Assembly (NCBI RefSeq): GCF_003234185.1
Contig: NZ_QKSM01000011.1
Coordinates: 26,888-90,887, forward strand
Source: Curtobacterium sp. MCSS17_008
GTDB lineage: Bacteria; Actinomycetota; Actinomycetes; Actinomycetales; Microbacteriaceae
Reading direction: 5' to 3'
DNA length: 64,000 nt
The notes under the pieces are model-generated. The model did no database searches, was not told the origin of the DNA, and worked only from the letters and a program-made list of their open reading frames with translations. The position numbers were made by a program, and so were the translations under genes. Every line of letters begins with the position of its first letter. Position 1 is the stretch's first letter. Shown here in pieces: positions 25,972 through 34,728 of the stretch.

Positions 25972-27626
25972 TTGCTGCCGCCTTCCACGAACGCTGCCTG
26001 GCTGAGTCGGACCACGCCATCGGCGTAGGTGGAGACACCGGCGACGTCCGTGCTGACGCCGGTGATGCTGCGGGTCCGGTAGAGGTAGATGATCGGGTCG
26101 TCCTGCTGGACCTTCGTCACGAGCTCGCCGTACAGGTCGGCGCGCTCCTGCTGGTCGGTGGCCTGCGCCGCGCGGGCGATCAGGTCGTCGACCTCGGGCT
26201 CGCTGTACCCGGGGTAGTTGTTGCCACCGCCGGTGCCGAGGAACGCGCCGATGTTGCCGTGCGGGTCGACGCGGCCCGACCAGCCGAGCTGCAGCGCCTG
26301 GAAGTCGCCGCGGGTCTGGTCGTCGAGCAGCGTCGTGTACTCCACCGGCGTGATCGTGATCGCGAAGCCGCCGGCGCGGGCCTGGGCCTGCAGCGCCTGG
26401 GCGAAGCGGACCGTGTCGGGGGTGTTCGTCACCTCCATCTCGATCGGGAACGGCTGTTCGACGCCCGCCTCCTCGAGGAGCTCCTTCGCCCGGTCCGGGT
26501 CGTACTCCGGGCACGCCTTGCTCGCGTCGGTGGCGAACGCACTGGTGTCCGGGATCGGCGAGCACGCGACGTCCGCCCAGCCGCGGAACACGCTCTGCAC
26601 GAGCTCGGCCCGGTTGATCGACATGGACAGTGCCTGCCGGACCTTCCGTTGCGTCGCGAGCGGGGTGTCGAGCGGCTTCGGGTCGGTGCCGACGCCGTCC
26701 TGGTTCGCCAGGTTGATCGTGATGCCCTGGTAGCCGAGCGACCCGGTGCGCAGGATGCTGAGGTCCTCCCGCTCCCGGAGCTCGTCGACGTCCTGCGTGG
26801 AGATGGTGTCGGCCACCTGCACGTCGCCGGACTTCAGGTTCTGCGCGCGGATGCTCGCGTCGGTGATGATCCGGTACGTGATGCGGTCGAAGTGGGCGCT
26901 CTCCGGGTCGTGGTACATCGGGTCGCGCTCGACCGTGATCGAGGTCTGCGGGACGCGCTCGACGAACTTGTACGGACCGATGCAGACCGGTGCGTCGCCG
27001 AAGCCGTCGCCCTCCTGCTCGAGCGCGGTCGGCGACATCACCATGCCGGCGCGGTCCGCGAGCGCGGCGGTGATGGGGGCGAACGGCGTCTCGTACCGGA
27101 TCCGGACGGTGTGGTCGTCCGCCGCCTCGATGCTGGACACCGGACCCATCTCGCTCTTCCTGCTCGAGTCGTCCTTCGTCAGGTTCCGCTCGAGCGTCGT
27201 CACGACGGCGTCGGCGTCGAAGGGGGTCCCGTCGGCGAAGCGGTAACCGGTGTGGACCGGGAACGTGACGGTCTTCCCACCGTCGGACACCGTCGGCAGC
27301 TCGGTGGCGAGCATGGGGACGACCGTGCCCTCGGCATCGATGTCGTAGAGCTTCTGGCACATCGTTTCCATGACGTACCGGGTGTAGAGCGACGACGACG
27401 TCGTCGGGTCGAGCCGGTCCGGTTCGGCGGAGAGCGCCATGACGAGGTCACCGCCCTCGCGGACCTGCTGGTCGCCGATGGCGACGGTGGTGACGGTGCC
27501 GGCGGTCGCGCCGCCGGCCTTCGAGCGTTGGACCGGGACGCAGGCGGTGAGGGCGAGCGTGGCGGCCAGGGCGACGGCGGGCAGTGCGATGAGCGTCCGG
27601 CGGCGTCGAGCGGTGATGTGGGACAT
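25968..27626 (-). CDS. Peptide ABC transporter solute-binding lipoprotein (family 5)
   Basis: 552-residue extracytoplasmic binding protein anchored by lipid. The signal peptide ends in lipobox LTAC with Cys29. The body has the SBP_bac_5 pattern: LSAEPDRLDPTTSSSLYTRYVMETMCQKL near the start, FRLHTGYRFADGTPFDADAV-like text near 130, and QALSMSINRAELVQSVF near 340. It is first in the operon and should define substrate choice. Gamma-glutamyl peptides or glutathione are plausible given ggt (inference). Operator-like palindromes lie 64-100 bases upstream of the start. Confidence 0.9.
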   Translation of the reverse strand: MSHITARRRRTLIALPAVALAATLALTACVPVQRSKAGGATAGTVTTVAIGDQQVREGGDLVMALSAEPDRLDPTTSSSLYTRYVMETMCQKLYDIDAEGTVVPMLATELPTVSDGGKTVTFPVHTGYRFADGTPFDADAVVTTLERNLTKDDSSRKSEMGPVSSIEAADDHTVRIRYETPFAPITAALADRAGMVMSPTALEQEGDGFGDAPVCIGPYKFVERVPQTSITVERDPMYHDPESAHFDRITYRIITDASIRAQNLKSGDVQVADTISTQDVDELREREDLSILRTGSLGYQGITINLANQDGVGTDPKPLDTPLATQRKVRQALSMSINRAELVQSVFRGWADVACSPIPDTSAFATDASKACPEYDPDRAKELLEEAGVEQPFPIEMEVTNTPDTVRFAQALQAQARAGGFAITITPVEYTTLLDDQTRGDFQALQLGWSGRVDPHGNIGAFLGTGGGNNYPGYSEPEVDDLIARAAQATDQQERADLYGELVTKVQQDDPIIYLYRTRSITGVSTDVAGVSTYADGVVRLSQAAFVEGGSK

Positions 27627-27689
27627 CGTGATCCTGGAGCGTGCGGTGTGCGTGGCGGCTCTTGTGGAGTCGCGCTCAGGAGTGCGGTG

Positions 27690-27729
27690 ATTGCATACAA
27701 TCACGACTGATGGCGCTTGTTTGTACACA
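27690..27729. promoter_or_regulatory. Two FCD-GntR type operator motifs
   Basis: ATTGCATACAAT (27690-27701) and TTGTACACA (27721-27729) resemble the TTGTATACAA-type sites of FCD GntR proteins. They lie in the 311-base divergent gap between the SBP gene and the lectin-peptidase gene. I see no other clear element in that gap. Confidence 0.5.
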
Positions 27730-27937
27730 GTGTGTTTCCGGTCTGTAACAGTTCGACCGCCGATGCCGGACCGCTGCACGATCGACGCGTCGTGTCATGC
27801 CCCCGGTCCGGGGGCTGTTCGAGCGGATGACCTCCTGCGAACATCGAACCTCGGTGGGTTTCAGGGGCCCGCCACACCGAGACATGCACCGCGCCGGCGC
27901 TCGACGCCCGCGGCACCACGAGCAGGGGTTCCACCAC

Positions 27938-29095
27938 ATGATCAGGGCACGGGCGAAGTTCGCCGCGGCCGTCACCGCCGTCGTCATCGCGGCTGCGGGA
28001 CTCGTCGCCACCGCGTCGCCGGCGCAGGCCGCGACCACGTACAAGGGAACGGTCAAGGCCGGCACGACACTGCAGGTCAACGACGTCGTCACGTCGGCGA
28101 ACGGCCAGTTCCGGCTCGTCATGCAGGGCGACGGCAACCTCGTCGAGTACGGCATCGGCAACGCGGTGCTGTGGGCGTCGAACACCCCGAACCAGTACGG
28201 GGCGGTGGCCGTCGTCGGCACGGACGGGCGTCTGTCGCTCGTCCGCAGCGGCAAGCTGATCGCCCAGTGGGGGACCACCGGGGTGGCGAAGGACTTCGGG
28301 GTCCGCGCCGACGGCGAGCTGCGGATGCGGAAGACCAACAACAACGCCATGTGGCGGATCAAGTCGTTCCAGTCGCGTGTCGCGTCCGGCGGCACCATCC
28401 TGCCCGGCACCGTCCTCCGGTCGGACGCCGGCGGGCCCCGCACCTTCACGATGCAGGCCGACGGCAACCTCGTGCAGTACGTCAGCGGCAAGGCGGTCTG
28501 GTCCTCGCAGACCTTCAACAACGCCGGGGCGACGGCGGCCGTGCAGACCGACGGCAACCTCGTCGTCCGCAGCAAGGACGGCCGGCGGGTCCTGTGGGCC
28601 TCGAACACCACGGGGCGGGGAGCCGGCCAGCTGCTGGTGCAGGTCGACGGCAACGTCGTGCTCTACGGCAGCGCGGACACCCGGACCTGGTCGACGAAGC
28701 CCGTGACCGGCCTGCTGTGGCCGGTGAAGGGCACGACCATCTCCGGGCGGTACGGCGACGACCGTGGCGCCGGGCACGTCCCGCGCTACCACCAGGGCAC
28801 CGACGCCCCCGTGAAGGTCGGGACCCCGGTGTACTCGTCCGGCCGCGGAACGGTGACCACCGTCGTGCGGAACCACGCCAGCTACGGGAACTACGTGGTC
28901 GTCAGCTACGGCCTGACGACGGTCCTGACCGCGCACCTCAGCGAGATCGGCGTGACGAAGGGGCAGGTCGTCGGCATCGGCAAGCAGCTCGGCAAGTCCG
29001 GCAACACCGGGCAGTCCACCGGACCGCACCTGCACGTCGAGACCCGGGTGAACGGCACGCTCAAGGACCCGCTGACGCTGCTGGCCTTCCGCTGA
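27938..29095 (+). CDS. Secreted bulb-lectin / M23 metallopeptidase fusion
   Basis: 385-residue exported protein. Residues 1-31 form a signal peptide (ending SPAQA). Residues about 34-255 hold two bulb-type (monocot mannose-binding) lectin modules with repeats of the sugar-binding motif QxDxNxVxY: MQGDGNLVEYG, MQADGNLVQYV, VQTDGNLVVR and VQVDGNVVLYG. Residues about 265-385 are an M23 endopeptidase domain with zinc ligands His285, Asp289 (HQGTD) and His366 of HLH (364-366), and His333 as catalytic candidate. M23 enzymes cut peptide cross-links of peptidoglycan. The lectin part may target mannose-containing wall polymers. It could serve wall growth or attack rival bacteria. Confidence 0.88.
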   Translation: MIRARAKFAAAVTAVVIAAAGLVATASPAQAATTYKGTVKAGTTLQVNDVVTSANGQFRLVMQGDGNLVEYGIGNAVLWASNTPNQYGAVAVVGTDGRLSLVRSGKLIAQWGTTGVAKDFGVRADGELRMRKTNNNAMWRIKSFQSRVASGGTILPGTVLRSDAGGPRTFTMQADGNLVQYVSGKAVWSSQTFNNAGATAAVQTDGNLVVRSKDGRRVLWASNTTGRGAGQLLVQVDGNVVLYGSADTRTWSTKPVTGLLWPVKGTTISGRYGDDRGAGHVPRYHQGTDAPVKVGTPVYSSGRGTVTTVVRNHASYGNYVVVSYGLTTVLTAHLSEIGVTKGQVVGIGKQLGKSGNTGQSTGPHLHVETRVNGTLKDPLTLLAFR

Positions 29096-29115
29096 TCCGA
29101 CCGTCGGTCGAGCCG

Positions 29116-29121
29116 TAGGCT
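29116..29121 (+). promoter_or_regulatory. Leaderless -10 box
   Basis: TAGGCT, six bases, then the ATG at 29128. Confidence 0.5.
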
Positions 29122-29127
29122 GGGCGG

Positions 29128-29760
29128 ATGCAGAGCCACGGCGCGGCCGACGCCGAGTCGGTCCTGGCCGCCTTCGCCCGCACCCCGGGCGACGTCGCCG
29201 CAGCCCGACGGGTGGCCCGGCAGTTCGCCGAACTCGACGAGGGCGAGCGCTCCGCGCTGCTCTGGAGCGAGGACGCCGGTGCCCGCCTGGTCGCCGTCGT
29301 GCTCCTCGTGCAGGCGATGCGCGCGCACCCCGACCCCGAGCTGACCGACGAGTACCTCGCCGCGGCGAAGGCCGAGCGCTTCGACGACACCGCCCTGGTC
29401 GACCTGGCGGCCGAGGAACTCGTCGGCGCCCCGCTCGTCGGCGGGTCGACGGGGCCGCTGTTCGCGCTCGCGAAGTCGGACGTCGCCGTGGTCCGACGCA
29501 TCGCGGTCGTCGCCACCCTGGCGTTCGCGAAGCAGGGCGACGCCGAGGTCCCGCTCGCGATCGCCGGGCGCCTGGTGCGGGAGCGGAGCGACACCGTGCA
29601 GTCGGCGCTCGGGTGGGTGCTCCGCGAGACCGGGAAGCGCGCGTCGGAGCCCGCGCTCGTGGCGTTCCTCGAGCGACACGGGCGCTTCCTGTCCCCGGCT
29701 GCCCGGGCGACCGCGACCGAGCACCTGCCGCCGGCCGAGCGCGACCGGTTGCGCGGCTGA
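29128..29760 (+). CDS. DNA alkylation repair (AlkD-like) protein
   Basis: 210-residue all-helical protein of HEAT-like repeats resembling the AlkD/AlkC DNA glycosylase family, which removes bulky alkylated bases. Visible repeat pieces are ARLVAVVLLVQAMR, DLAAEELVGAPLVGG, SDVAVVRRIAVVATLAFAKQG and RERSDTVQSALGWVLRETGKR; the last fits the family pattern VxKAxGWxLRExGK. It has no signal or membrane segment. The catalytic Asp cannot be fixed by eye. Confidence 0.78.
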   Translation: MQSHGAADAESVLAAFARTPGDVAAARRVARQFAELDEGERSALLWSEDAGARLVAVVLLVQAMRAHPDPELTDEYLAAAKAERFDDTALVDLAAEELVGAPLVGGSTGPLFALAKSDVAVVRRIAVVATLAFAKQGDAEVPLAIAGRLVRERSDTVQSALGWVLRETGKRASEPALVAFLERHGRFLSPAARATATEHLPPAERDRLRG

Positions 29761-29807
29761 CCCCGGAGCGAGCGGCGTCCTGCGTGCTGACTGTGCAGTC
29801 TGTCGTG

Positions 29808-29823
29808 CCGACCACATGGTCGG
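29808..29823. promoter_or_regulatory. Probable TetR operator before the MFS gene
   Basis: CCGACCA (29808-29814) and TGGTCGG (29817-29823) are perfect 7-bp arms around CA. The site ends one base before the TAGAGT -10 box, so a bound repressor would block the promoter. The TetR gene at 31326 is in the same transcript. Confidence 0.6.
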
Positions 29824-29824
29824 T

Positions 29825-29830
29825 TAGAGT
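29825..29830 (+). promoter_or_regulatory. Leaderless -10 box of the MFS gene
   Basis: TAGAGT, six bases, then the ATG at 29837. Confidence 0.5.
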
Positions 29831-29836
29831 CGGGGC

Positions 29837-31336
29837 ATGTCGCAGACCGCCACCATCCCGACCCGCCGTGCGACCGGCCGGGAGTGGGCCTCGCTCGGCG
29901 TCCTGACCCTGGCCGTCGTGCTGCTCGCGATCGACGGCACCGTGCTCGCCCTCGCCGTGCCCGCGCTCACCGCGGACCTGGACCCGACGGCGACGCAGGT
30001 GTTGTGGATCGGGGACGTCTACTCGTTCGCACTCGCGGGCCTGCTGGTCACGATGGGCAACGTCGCCGACCGGATCGGTCGGAAGCGCCTGCTGCTCGTC
30101 GGCTCGGTGGCGTTCGGTGCCGCCTCCGCGGCGGCCGCCTTCTCGCCGAGCCCCGAGGTGCTCATCGCCGCCCGGGCGCTGCTCGGCATCGCCGGTGCGA
30201 CGCTCATGCCCTCGACGCTCTCGCTCGTCCGAGCGATCTTCCGCGACCCCCTGCAGCGCACGCGGGCCATCGCCGTGTGGTCGGCCGGCGCGACGGGCGG
30301 TGCAGCCGCCGGTCCGCTCGTGGGCGGGGCGCTGCTCGAGCACTCCTGGTGGGGCTCGGTGTTCCTCATCAACATCCCCGTCATCGTCGTGATCGTCGTC
30401 GCCGGTGCGGTCCTGCTGCCGGAGTCGAAGGGCGGCGCCCGGACGCCGATGGACCTGCTGTCCGCGGTGCTCTCCGTCGTCGCGATCGTGCCGGTCGTGT
30501 ACGCCGTGAAGCACCTCGTCGGACACGGTGCCGACTGGACGGTCCCGGTGGCGGCGGTCGTCGGCCTCGGCGCTGGCTGGTGGTTCGTCCGTCGGCAGCG
30601 CCGGCTGACCACCCCGTTGATCGACCTGCAGCTCTTCCGGATCCCCGCGTTCGCCGGGGCCGTCGTCGCGAACTCGCTGTCGGTGTTCGCCCTGACCGGG
30701 CTCCTGTTCTTCTTCTCGCAGTACCTGCAGCTCGTGCGCGGGTTCCCGCCGCTGCTCGCGGGCGCCGCCGAACTCCCGGCGACGGTGGCGTCGATCGCGG
30801 TCATCGCCGTCATCGGGGTGCTGTCGCGGCGGGTCGGCCCCGGGCGGTCGATCGGGCTCGGGCTCGGCGTGGCCGCCGTCGGCATGGCGGGGCTCGCCGT
30901 CGCCGAGGGGCTTCCCACGTACCTCGGCATCGCGCTCGCGCTGGCCGTGGTCGGCCTCGGCGTCGGGGTGTCGATGACCCTGGCGACCGATGCGGTCGTC
31001 GCCGCAGCACCCCGGGAGCGCGCCGGTGCCGCGAGCGCGATCTCCGAGACCGGGTACGAGCTCGGGGTCGCGATGGGCATCGCGGTCCTCTTGTCCCTCC
31101 AGACCGCGTTCTACCGGGTCCGTCTCGACGCCGACGCCCCGGACCGCGTGCAGGAGTCGCTCGCCAGCGCCGCGCAGGTGCTCGACCCGGCGTCGCCGGC
31201 GTTCGCGCGCGCGCAGGAGGCCTTCACCGGCGGCATGCAGCTCGCCTCGGTCTGCGCGGCCGTGCTGCTCGCGGTCGCGGCGGTGGTCGCGCTGCGGGTG
31301 ATCCCGAACCGGCAGGATGGTCCCCGTGAGCACTGA
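29837..31336 (+). CDS. MFS transporter, DHA2 (14-helix) type
   Basis: 499-residue drug/proton antiporter. It has fourteen hydrophobic segments. Motif A is GNVADRIGRKRLLLVG, the motif C area is GATGGAAAGPLVGGAL, and TM1 carries AIDGTVLALAVPAL in place of the more usual LDxTIVNVALP. Such pumps commonly export cationic drugs or antiseptics. The gene is followed by an overlapping TetR regulator and preceded by a palindrome at the promoter, a standard self-regulated efflux unit. Confidence 0.9.
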   Translation: MSQTATIPTRRATGREWASLGVLTLAVVLLAIDGTVLALAVPALTADLDPTATQVLWIGDVYSFALAGLLVTMGNVADRIGRKRLLLVGSVAFGAASAAAAFSPSPEVLIAARALLGIAGATLMPSTLSLVRAIFRDPLQRTRAIAVWSAGATGGAAAGPLVGGALLEHSWWGSVFLINIPVIVVIVVAGAVLLPESKGGARTPMDLLSAVLSVVAIVPVVYAVKHLVGHGADWTVPVAAVVGLGAGWWFVRRQRRLTTPLIDLQLFRIPAFAGAVVANSLSVFALTGLLFFFSQYLQLVRGFPPLLAGAAELPATVASIAVIAVIGVLSRRVGPGRSIGLGLGVAAVGMAGLAVAEGLPTYLGIALALAVVGLGVGVSMTLATDAVVAAAPRERAGAASAISETGYELGVAMGIAVLLSLQTAFYRVRLDADAPDRVQESLASAAQVLDPASPAFARAQEAFTGGMQLASVCAAVLLAVAAVVALRVIPNRQDGPREH

Positions 31337-31883
31337 CGGCACCCGCGACCGCGAGCGCACCCGAGCGGCCGTGCTCGAGGCGGCGGAGCGGCTGCTCGGT
31401 GAGCGCGGCACCCGGGTGAGCGTCGCCGAGGTGGCCGGCGCCGCGGGGGTGTCGAAGAGTGGGCTGCTGCACCACTTCCCGTCGAAGGACGCCCTGCTCG
31501 TGGCGGTCGCCGAGCACGGTCTGCAGACCTTCGTCGACGAGGTGATGCGGCACGTCGACCTGGCCGAGAACCGCCCCGGCAAGGTGCTCCGCGCCTACGT
31601 GCGGACGCTCTGCGGGGGCAGTGAGCGGGCGATGGCCGTGTTCTCGCCGAACACCCTGTGGTCGGGCCTGATGTCGGTGCCGGGCATCGAGCCGGTCGTG
31701 GCCGCGGACGCCGAGCACTGGCGGACGCTGTTCGCCCGCGACGGGCTGCCCGAGGGGCGCTCGCTCGTCGTGCGGCACGCCGCCGAGGGCCTGGCGGCCG
31801 CGTCCTCGGTCCCGCCCTACCTCGACGCACGGGAGCTCGCGGTCGCGCGGGACGCGCTCCTCGCCCTGGCCGAGCCCGCCTGA
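31326..31883 (+). CDS. TetR family regulator of the adjacent MFS pump
   Basis: 185-residue repressor. The HTH lies at about 8-55: RERTRAAVLEAAERLLGERG and VSVAEVAGAAGVSKSGLLHHFPSKDALLVAV, with the canonical LLHHFPSKDALL. A helical ligand domain follows. The GTG at 31326 has CAGGATGG nine bases upstream and overlaps the end of the MFS gene by 11 bases, so it is translationally linked. The palindrome at 29808-29823 is its probable operator. Confidence 0.88.
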   Translation: MSTDGTRDRERTRAAVLEAAERLLGERGTRVSVAEVAGAAGVSKSGLLHHFPSKDALLVAVAEHGLQTFVDEVMRHVDLAENRPGKVLRAYVRTLCGGSERAMAVFSPNTLWSGLMSVPGIEPVVAADAEHWRTLFARDGLPEGRSLVVRHAAEGLAAASSVPPYLDARELAVARDALLALAEPA

Positions 31884-32029
31884 TCCGGGACGGGAGGCGC
31901 GTCCCACCGGGACCCGCGGTGCGCGTGGGGGACGGGGCTGGGAACGCACCACGGGGCGGGCGCGTAGCGAAGGGTGCACGTGAGCCGTGCCTCCCGGCCG
32001 GCCCGAAGCGACCACGAGAGGAACGCGAC

Positions 32030-33220
32030 GTGCGCGCACTCACCTGGCAGGGCACCGAGAAGGTGTCCGTCGAGACCGTCCCCGACCCGACCATCCAGGA
32101 GCCGACCGACGCGATCGTGCGGATCACCTCGACGGCGATCTGCGGCTCCGACCTGCACCTGTACCGGGTGCTCGGCCCGTACATCGACAAGGGCGACGTC
32201 CTCGGTCACGAACCGATGGGCATCGTCGAGGAGGTCGGTTCCGCCGTCACGAACCTCAAGGTCGGCGACCGCGTCGTCGTGCCCTTCAACATCTCCTGCG
32301 GGCACTGCTGGATGTGCCAGCACGGCTTCCAGTCGCAGTGCGAGACCACCCAGGTCACGGAGTACGGCACCGGCGCGTCGCTGTTCGGCTACACGAAGAT
32401 GTACGGCCAGGTCCCCGGCGGTCAGGCCGAGTACCTCCGCGTGCCGCACGCCGACTACGGGCCCATCAAGGTGCCGGACACCGGCGCGGACGACCAGTGG
32501 CTCTTCATGAGCGACATCATCCCCACCGCATGGCAGGCCGTGCAGTACGCCGAGGTGCCCGAGGGCGGCACCCTCGCCGTGCTCGGCCTCGGCCCCGTCG
32601 GGCAGTTCGCCGCCCGCATCGGCAAGCACCTCGGCTACCGGGTGCTCGCCGTCGACCCCGAGCAGGTCCGCCGCGACCTCGGCGCGAAGCACGGCATCGA
32701 GGTGTTCGACCTCGACGACGACATGGTGTCGAAGCTGGTCGACCTGACCGACGGGCGCGGTCCGGACGGCGTCGTCGACGCGGTCGGCATGGAGGCGCAC
32801 GGCAACCCCGCCGCGGGCTTCGCCCAGCGCGCCGCCGGGCTCCTGCCGGACAAGCTCGCGCAGAAGGCCATCGAGACCGCCGGCGTCGACCGGCTCGCGG
32901 CGGTGCACGCGGCGATCGACCTGGTCCGCCGCGGCGGCACGGTGTCGCTGTCCGGTGTCTACGGCGGCATGGCGGACCCGATGCCGATGATGACCCTGTT
33001 CGACAAGCAGATCACGATCCGCGAGGGGCAGTGCAACGTCCGCCGCTGGGTCGACGACCTCATGCCGCTCGTGTCCGACCCGTCGGACCCGCTCGGCACC
33101 CTCGACCTGACGACGCACCGCGTGTCGCTCGAGGACGCGCCGCACATGTACGAGGTCTTCCAGAAGAAGGAGGACGGCTGCATCAAGGTCGTGCTCGACC
33201 CGTCGATGGCCGCGGCGTGA
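32030..33220 (+). CDS. Zinc-dependent alcohol dehydrogenase
   Basis: 396-residue medium-chain dehydrogenase. Catalytic zinc ligands: Cys38 (ICGSDLH) and His60-Glu61 (GHEPMG). Structural zinc site: four cysteines in CGHCWMCQHGFQSQC near residues 90-104. NAD(P) fold: LAVLGLGPVGQFAARIG near 187. It matches the glutathione-independent formaldehyde dehydrogenase-like or threonine dehydrogenase-like group common in actinomycetes; the substrate cannot be fixed. The GTG start is supported by GAGAGGA upstream. The 146-base leader carries a partial copy of the GACGGGAGGC element. Confidence 0.9.
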   Translation: MRALTWQGTEKVSVETVPDPTIQEPTDAIVRITSTAICGSDLHLYRVLGPYIDKGDVLGHEPMGIVEEVGSAVTNLKVGDRVVVPFNISCGHCWMCQHGFQSQCETTQVTEYGTGASLFGYTKMYGQVPGGQAEYLRVPHADYGPIKVPDTGADDQWLFMSDIIPTAWQAVQYAEVPEGGTLAVLGLGPVGQFAARIGKHLGYRVLAVDPEQVRRDLGAKHGIEVFDLDDDMVSKLVDLTDGRGPDGVVDAVGMEAHGNPAAGFAQRAAGLLPDKLAQKAIETAGVDRLAAVHAAIDLVRRGGTVSLSGVYGGMADPMPMMTLFDKQITIREGQCNVRRWVDDLMPLVSDPSDPLGTLDLTTHRVSLEDAPHMYEVFQKKEDGCIKVVLDPSMAAA

Positions 33221-33260
33221 CCACCGTCCACGCGGCGTGGACCGCGGGTCCGGTGGCGTG

Positions 33261-34319
33261 ATGCGGGTCGTCGTGGTCGGCGCCACCGGCAACGTCGGGA
33301 CCGCCGTGCTGCGGCGCCTGGCCGCGGCGCGGCTCACCGGTGACGGCCGGGCGGGTGACGAGGGCGGCCTGCAGGTCGTCGGCGTCGCCCGCCGGGTGCC
33401 GGACGCGCGCGTTGCGCCGTACGACGTCGCCGTGTGGCACGCGGTCGACATCGGCGGCCCGGGCGCCGTCGACGAGCTGGCCGCGGTCTTCCAGGGGGCC
33501 GACGCGGTGGTGCACCTGGCGTGGGCGCTCCAGCCGACGCACGACATCCCCGCGCAGCACCGGACGAACGTGACGGGCACGGCGAACGTGCTCGCCGCGG
33601 TCGCCCGCGCCGGCGTCGGGCAGGTCGTCGTGTCGTCGTCGGTCGGGGCCTACCGGGGCGTGGACGTCGACGGGAAGCGGACGCCGGTGGACGAGTCGTT
33701 CCCGGCGACGGGTATCCCGACCGCCACGTACTCGGTCCACAAGGCCGAGAACGAGCGGGCGATGGACGCCTTCGAGCGGGACCACCCCGAGGTCGTCGTG
33801 ACCCGGCTCCGGCCCGGACTGGTGTTCCAGCGCGGCGTCGCGGCCGAGCTCCGGGGTCTCTTCCTCGGACGCCTGGTGCCGATGTCGATCGTCCGGGCGG
33901 CGCGGTTCGCGGTCCTGCCGTTGCCGCTGCCGTTCGTGTTCCAGGCGGTGCACGCCGACGACCTCGCCGACGCGTTCTGGCGGGCGATCGACCGCCGGGC
34001 TGCGGGGGCGTTCAACATCGCGGCGACCCCGGTGCTGACACCGCCGCGACTCGCGCGGGCGTTCGGGATGCTCGGGGCGGTGCGGGTGCCGCTCCGCCTG
34101 ATCCGCGGGATCGTCACGACCACCTGGCGGCTCCGGCTCCAACCGACCGACGCCGGGTGGGTCGACATCGCGGCGGGCGTGCCGATCATGCGGACCGACC
34201 GGGCGCGCAGCGAACTCGGGTGGGTGCCGCAGCACACCGCCGAGGACGCGTTGCGCGAGCTCGTGGGCGGGTTCGCCGACGGGGCGAACGTCGAGGCGTC
34301 GGGGCCCCTGCGCGGCTGA
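33261..34319 (+). CDS. NAD-dependent epimerase/dehydratase family protein
   Basis: 352-residue extended short-chain dehydrogenase. Cofactor loop GATGNVG is at residues 7-13. Further marks are VVHLAWALQPTHD, VSSSVGAYRG and a Tyr-Lys pair YSVHK. The substrate domain is less conserved, so the sugar or other substrate is unknown. It lies 40 bases after the alcohol dehydrogenase and may be co-transcribed. An earlier in-frame ATG (33237) would add eight residues without a fold reason. Confidence 0.85.
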   Translation: MRVVVVGATGNVGTAVLRRLAAARLTGDGRAGDEGGLQVVGVARRVPDARVAPYDVAVWHAVDIGGPGAVDELAAVFQGADAVVHLAWALQPTHDIPAQHRTNVTGTANVLAAVARAGVGQVVVSSSVGAYRGVDVDGKRTPVDESFPATGIPTATYSVHKAENERAMDAFERDHPEVVVTRLRPGLVFQRGVAAELRGLFLGRLVPMSIVRAARFAVLPLPLPFVFQAVHADDLADAFWRAIDRRAAGAFNIAATPVLTPPRLARAFGMLGAVRVPLRLIRGIVTTTWRLRLQPTDAGWVDIAAGVPIMRTDRARSELGWVPQHTAEDALRELVGGFADGANVEASGPLRG

Positions 34320-34371
34320 GCGGTACGATCCAGTCCAGGGCGCGACCGTGCCCGGCAGGGGAGGAGCTGGC

Positions 34372-34719
34372 ATGGCGATCGAGGACCTCGGGGCCCTGGG
34401 CGAGGAGACGCACAACCCCCTCGTCCCGCCGGTGTACGACCTGGTCTGGACACTCGTGATGGTCGGCGTCATCGCCGTGCTGCTCGGCATCGTCGCGATC
34501 GTCGTCGTCACGGTCCTGCGGGCGAGGCGCATGGCGGCCCGGGGACAGAACCCGTGGACGATGCAGGAGGACCTCGCGTACCGGGCGATGCAGAGCCAGG
34601 GCCTCGCGCCGACGAAGACCCTCGAGCAGCGGCTCGCCGAGCTCGACGACCTGCACCGCCGCGGTGTCATCAGCGACGACGAGCACCGGGGCGCCCGGGC
34701 CGAGGCACTCCGCGCGTAG
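34372..34719 (+). CDS. SHOCT-domain small membrane protein
   Basis: 115-residue protein with one membrane helix at about 25-48 (TLVMVGVIAVLLGIVAIVVV). A C-terminal SHOCT domain (about 80-112) reads LEQRLAELDDLHRRGVISDDEH. SHOCT modules are short helical hairpins thought to act in oligomerisation or membrane complexes. GAGGAG lies seven bases before the ATG. Its role is unknown. Confidence 0.88.
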   Translation: MAIEDLGALGEETHNPLVPPVYDLVWTLVMVGVIAVLLGIVAIVVVTVLRARRMAARGQNPWTMQEDLAYRAMQSQGLAPTKTLEQRLAELDDLHRRGVISDDEHRGARAEALRA

Positions 34720-34722
34720 CCT
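34717..34722 (+). promoter_or_regulatory. Leaderless -10 box overlapping the previous stop codon
   Basis: TAGCCT, six bases, then the GTG at 34729. The first three bases are the stop codon of the SHOCT gene. Confidence 0.45.
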
Positions 34723-34728
34723 GGCCCG

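Noticed and set aside
27701..31582. A 1293-codon minus-strand frame across the lectin, AlkD and MFS genes
   Set aside because: It is a shadow of three real plus-strand genes with domain motifs. The antisense product has none.
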